This document shows positions 4,820-6,323 of a DNA stretch of 6,323 bases, in pieces; position 1 is the stretch's first letter, and the number at the start of each line of letters is the position of its first letter. Source of the stretch: Sandaracinobacteroides sp041909755. GTDB taxonomy: Bacteria; Pseudomonadota; Alphaproteobacteria; Sphingomonadales; Sphingomonadaceae. Where the stretch lies: the NCBI RefSeq assembly GCF_041909755.1, contig NZ_JAYRCW010000122.1, forward strand, positions 1-6,323. Reading direction: 5' to 3'. A program made the translations under genes and the position numbers. Under the pieces are notes generated by a model. The model saw only the letters and a list, made by a program, of their open reading frames with translations, had not been told where the DNA came from and made no database searches.

Positions 4820-6323
4820 ATGGTTCATCGGGTTGCATCTGACGTGTCGAAGGCAAGAATCGGGGTCGATGTCGGCGGGACCTTTACAGACACGTTCCTG
4901 GAACTGACGGATGGGCACTCCCTGTTCGACAAACGACTGACCACGACGCTGTCGCCGGACGAGGCGATATTGGGCGGCGTGCGGGACCTGGTCGCGCGGG
5001 CGGGGCTGACGCCTGCGGATGTCACCGGCATCGTTCACGGCACCACGCTTGCCACCAACGCCGTGATCGGGCGGCAAGGCGCCCGCACGGCGCTCGTTAC
5101 CACCGAAGGTTTCCGCGACGTGATCGAAATGGGACGCGAGGATCGCTATGCCCAATACGATCTGGATTTGCGCAAGCCTGAACCGCTGGTGCCGCGCCGC
5201 CTGCGCTTTCCAGTGCCGGAGCGCATCGCCGCGGATGGCACGGTCCTGCTGCCGTTGGACCGCGCCGCGCTGATCTCCGTGGCGGCGCAACTGCGGGATG
5301 CCGGATCGGAAAGCGCCGCGATCTGCTTCCTGAACAGCTACGTGAACCCGGCGCATGAGCGGGAGGCGCGCGACCTCCTGCAGGATCTGCTGCCCGGTCT
5401 GCCGCTGACGCTGTCTTCAGAGGTGGCGCCGGTCATCCGCGAATATGAACGCTTCACCACCGCTGCCGCGAATGCCTATGTACAGCCGCTGGTCGCAAGC
5501 TATCTCAAGCGGCTCGGCGCGCGCCTTGAAGCCGAAGGCTTCGGCTGCCCGCGACTGCTGATGCTGTCCAGCGGCACGCTGTGCGACTTCGCCACCGGGC
5601 AACGCTTTCCGGTGCGCCTGATCGAATCCGGACCGGCCGGCGGCGCAATCTTTGCCGCGGGCCTTGCCCGGCGCCACGGCATCGACGCGGCCATGGCCTT
5701 CGACCTGGGTGGCACGACGGCCAAGATGACGCTGATCGACGCGGGCGCGCCGCAACTGACCTCGACCTTCGAAGCGGCGCGAATGGAGAAGTTCGTCAAG
5801 GGCAGCGGCCTGCCGCTGAAGGTTCCCAGCGTCGATCTCCTGGAAATCGGCGCCGGCGGCGGGTCGGTCGCCTGGCAGGATTCGTTGGGGCGACTGCGCG
5901 TGGGGCCCGAGGGCACCGGCTCGACCCCTGGCCCGGCCTGTTATGGGCGGGGCGGCACCCGGCCCACGGTCACCGATGCCAACCTGCTGCTGGGGCGGGT
6001 GTCGCCGGAGGCCTTTGCGGGCGGAACGGTGCCGCTGCATCCCGCGCTGGCCGCGGCGGCAGTCGCGACCCTGGGCGCGGCCGGCGATCGCGCGACCGGC
6101 CCGTCCGCGATCCTGGCCGCGGTGGATGAGGCGATGGCCCTGGCCGCCCGGCTCCATGCCGTCGAGCATGGTGCCGACCCGGCGCGCCGGGCGCTCATCG
6201 CCTTTGGCGGCGGTGGCCCGTTGCACGCCGCCAGCATCGCCGAGGCCATCGGCATCGGCACGGTCCTGGTGCCGCCCGATGCGGGCGTTGGTTCGGCGGT
6301 TGGTTTCCTGTGGGCCGATCTTG
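4820..6323 (+). CDS. hyuA: Hydantoinase A / 5-oxoprolinase family protein, HyuA-like (3' end outside window)
   Basis: The frame stays open from ATG 4820 to the window end, giving 501 residues of a family usually near 690. Members are ATP-dependent enzymes that open cyclic amides (N-methylhydantoin, 5-oxoproline, lactams) or carboxylate ketones, normally with a HyuB-type partner. Visible motifs are the N-terminal nucleotide-binding loop GVDVGGTFTD (15-24), HGTTLATNA (73-81), GFRDVIEMGRE, LMLSSGTL (to 254), SGPAGGA (270-276), the second phosphate loop FDLGGTTAK (294-302), EIGAGGGS (342-349), STPGPACYGRGG (368-379) and GGGGPLHA (463-470). This gives a Hydant_A_N-like region (about 14-190) followed by the main hydantoinase A domain. 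GTG 4844 is an alternative start and would give the family-typical MSKARIGVDVGG. Neither start has a clear ribosome site, and an in-frame TGA at 4775-4777 limits the search. The gene symbol denotes the family, not a proven substrate. A HyuB-like gene is expected downstream. Confidence 0.9.
   Translation, partial: MVHRVASDVSKARIGVDVGGTFTDTFLELTDGHSLFDKRLTTTLSPDEAILGGVRDLVARAGLTPADVTGIVHGTTLATNAVIGRQGARTALVTTEGFRDVIEMGREDRYAQYDLDLRKPEPLVPRRLRFPVPERIAADGTVLLPLDRAALISVAAQLRDAGSESAAICFLNSYVNPAHEREARDLLQDLLPGLPLTLSSEVAPVIREYERFTTAAANAYVQPLVASYLKRLGARLEAEGFGCPRLLMLSSGTLCDFATGQRFPVRLIESGPAGGAIFAAGLARRHGIDAAMAFDLGGTTAKMTLIDAGAPQLTSTFEAARMEKFVKGSGLPLKVPSVDLLEIGAGGGSVAWQDSLGRLRVGPEGTGSTPGPACYGRGGTRPTVTDANLLLGRVSPEAFAGGTVPLHPALAAAAVATLGAAGDRATGPSAILAAVDEAMALAARLHAVEHGADPARRALIAFGGGGPLHAASIAEAIGIGTVLVPPDAGVGSAVGFLWADL

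Noticed and set aside
5417..6226. A 269-codon minus-strand frame inside the HyuA-like gene
   Set aside because: Its composition is typical of a GC-rich shadow frame (Arg, Gly, Gln, Ala). The plus strand shows continuous HyuA-family sequence.
1..6323. Mobile element, CRISPR, tRNA or toxin-antitoxin signatures
   Set aside because: I found no transposase-like or integrase-like frame, no regularly spaced repeats, and no cloverleaf or small paired genes on either strand.

Overview
The window is gene-dense, GC-rich bacterial DNA. High G+C, heavy use of G/C third positions, short intergenic gaps and a Tat-type signal peptide on an ABC binding protein suggest a high-GC proteobacterium. An alphaproteobacterium (for example Acetobacteraceae or Rhodospirillales/Rhizobiales-like) is my best guess; this rests on general style, not on any marker gene. 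I see no tRNA, rRNA, CRISPR array, insertion sequence or phage gene.

Layout: (1) 1-528, plus strand: the 3' part of a LysR-type regulator, cut by the window start. (2) 504-4564, minus strand: a four-gene set transcribed leftward in the order ABC ATPase (4564-3752), ABC permease (3696-2929), FAD-dependent aromatic-hydroxylase-type monooxygenase (2823-1624) and Tat-exported periplasmic binding protein (1592-504). The last gene runs 25 bp into the convergent LysR gene. (3) 4565-4819: a 255-bp divergent control region, AT-rich at its two ends and holding repeats. (4) 4820 to the window end, plus strand: a hydantoinase A/5-oxoprolinase-family subunit (HyuA-like), cut by the window end after 501 codons.

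How the genes may work together: the ATPase, permease and binding protein make a complete importer of the nitrate/sulfonate/taurine/pyrimidine-precursor type. A flavin hydroxylase gene lies inside the transporter operon, and an ATP-dependent cyclic-amide-opening or carboxylating enzyme is divergently transcribed. The simplest reading is a catabolic locus that imports a small, probably cyclic and possibly nitrogen-containing compound, hydroxylates it and then opens or carboxylates it. The substrate cannot be read from the sequence.

The most notable non-coding signal is a near-identical 14-15 bp element (CGAATTATT, optional C, then GACAT). It occurs once facing each divergent transcription unit, 61 and 60 bp from the two chosen ATG codons. 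Each copy contains a -35-like hexamer (TTGACA and TCGACA), which suggests matched, co-regulated promoters. I found no new class of system. The protein families are known, and any novelty lies in their combination and in the control region.
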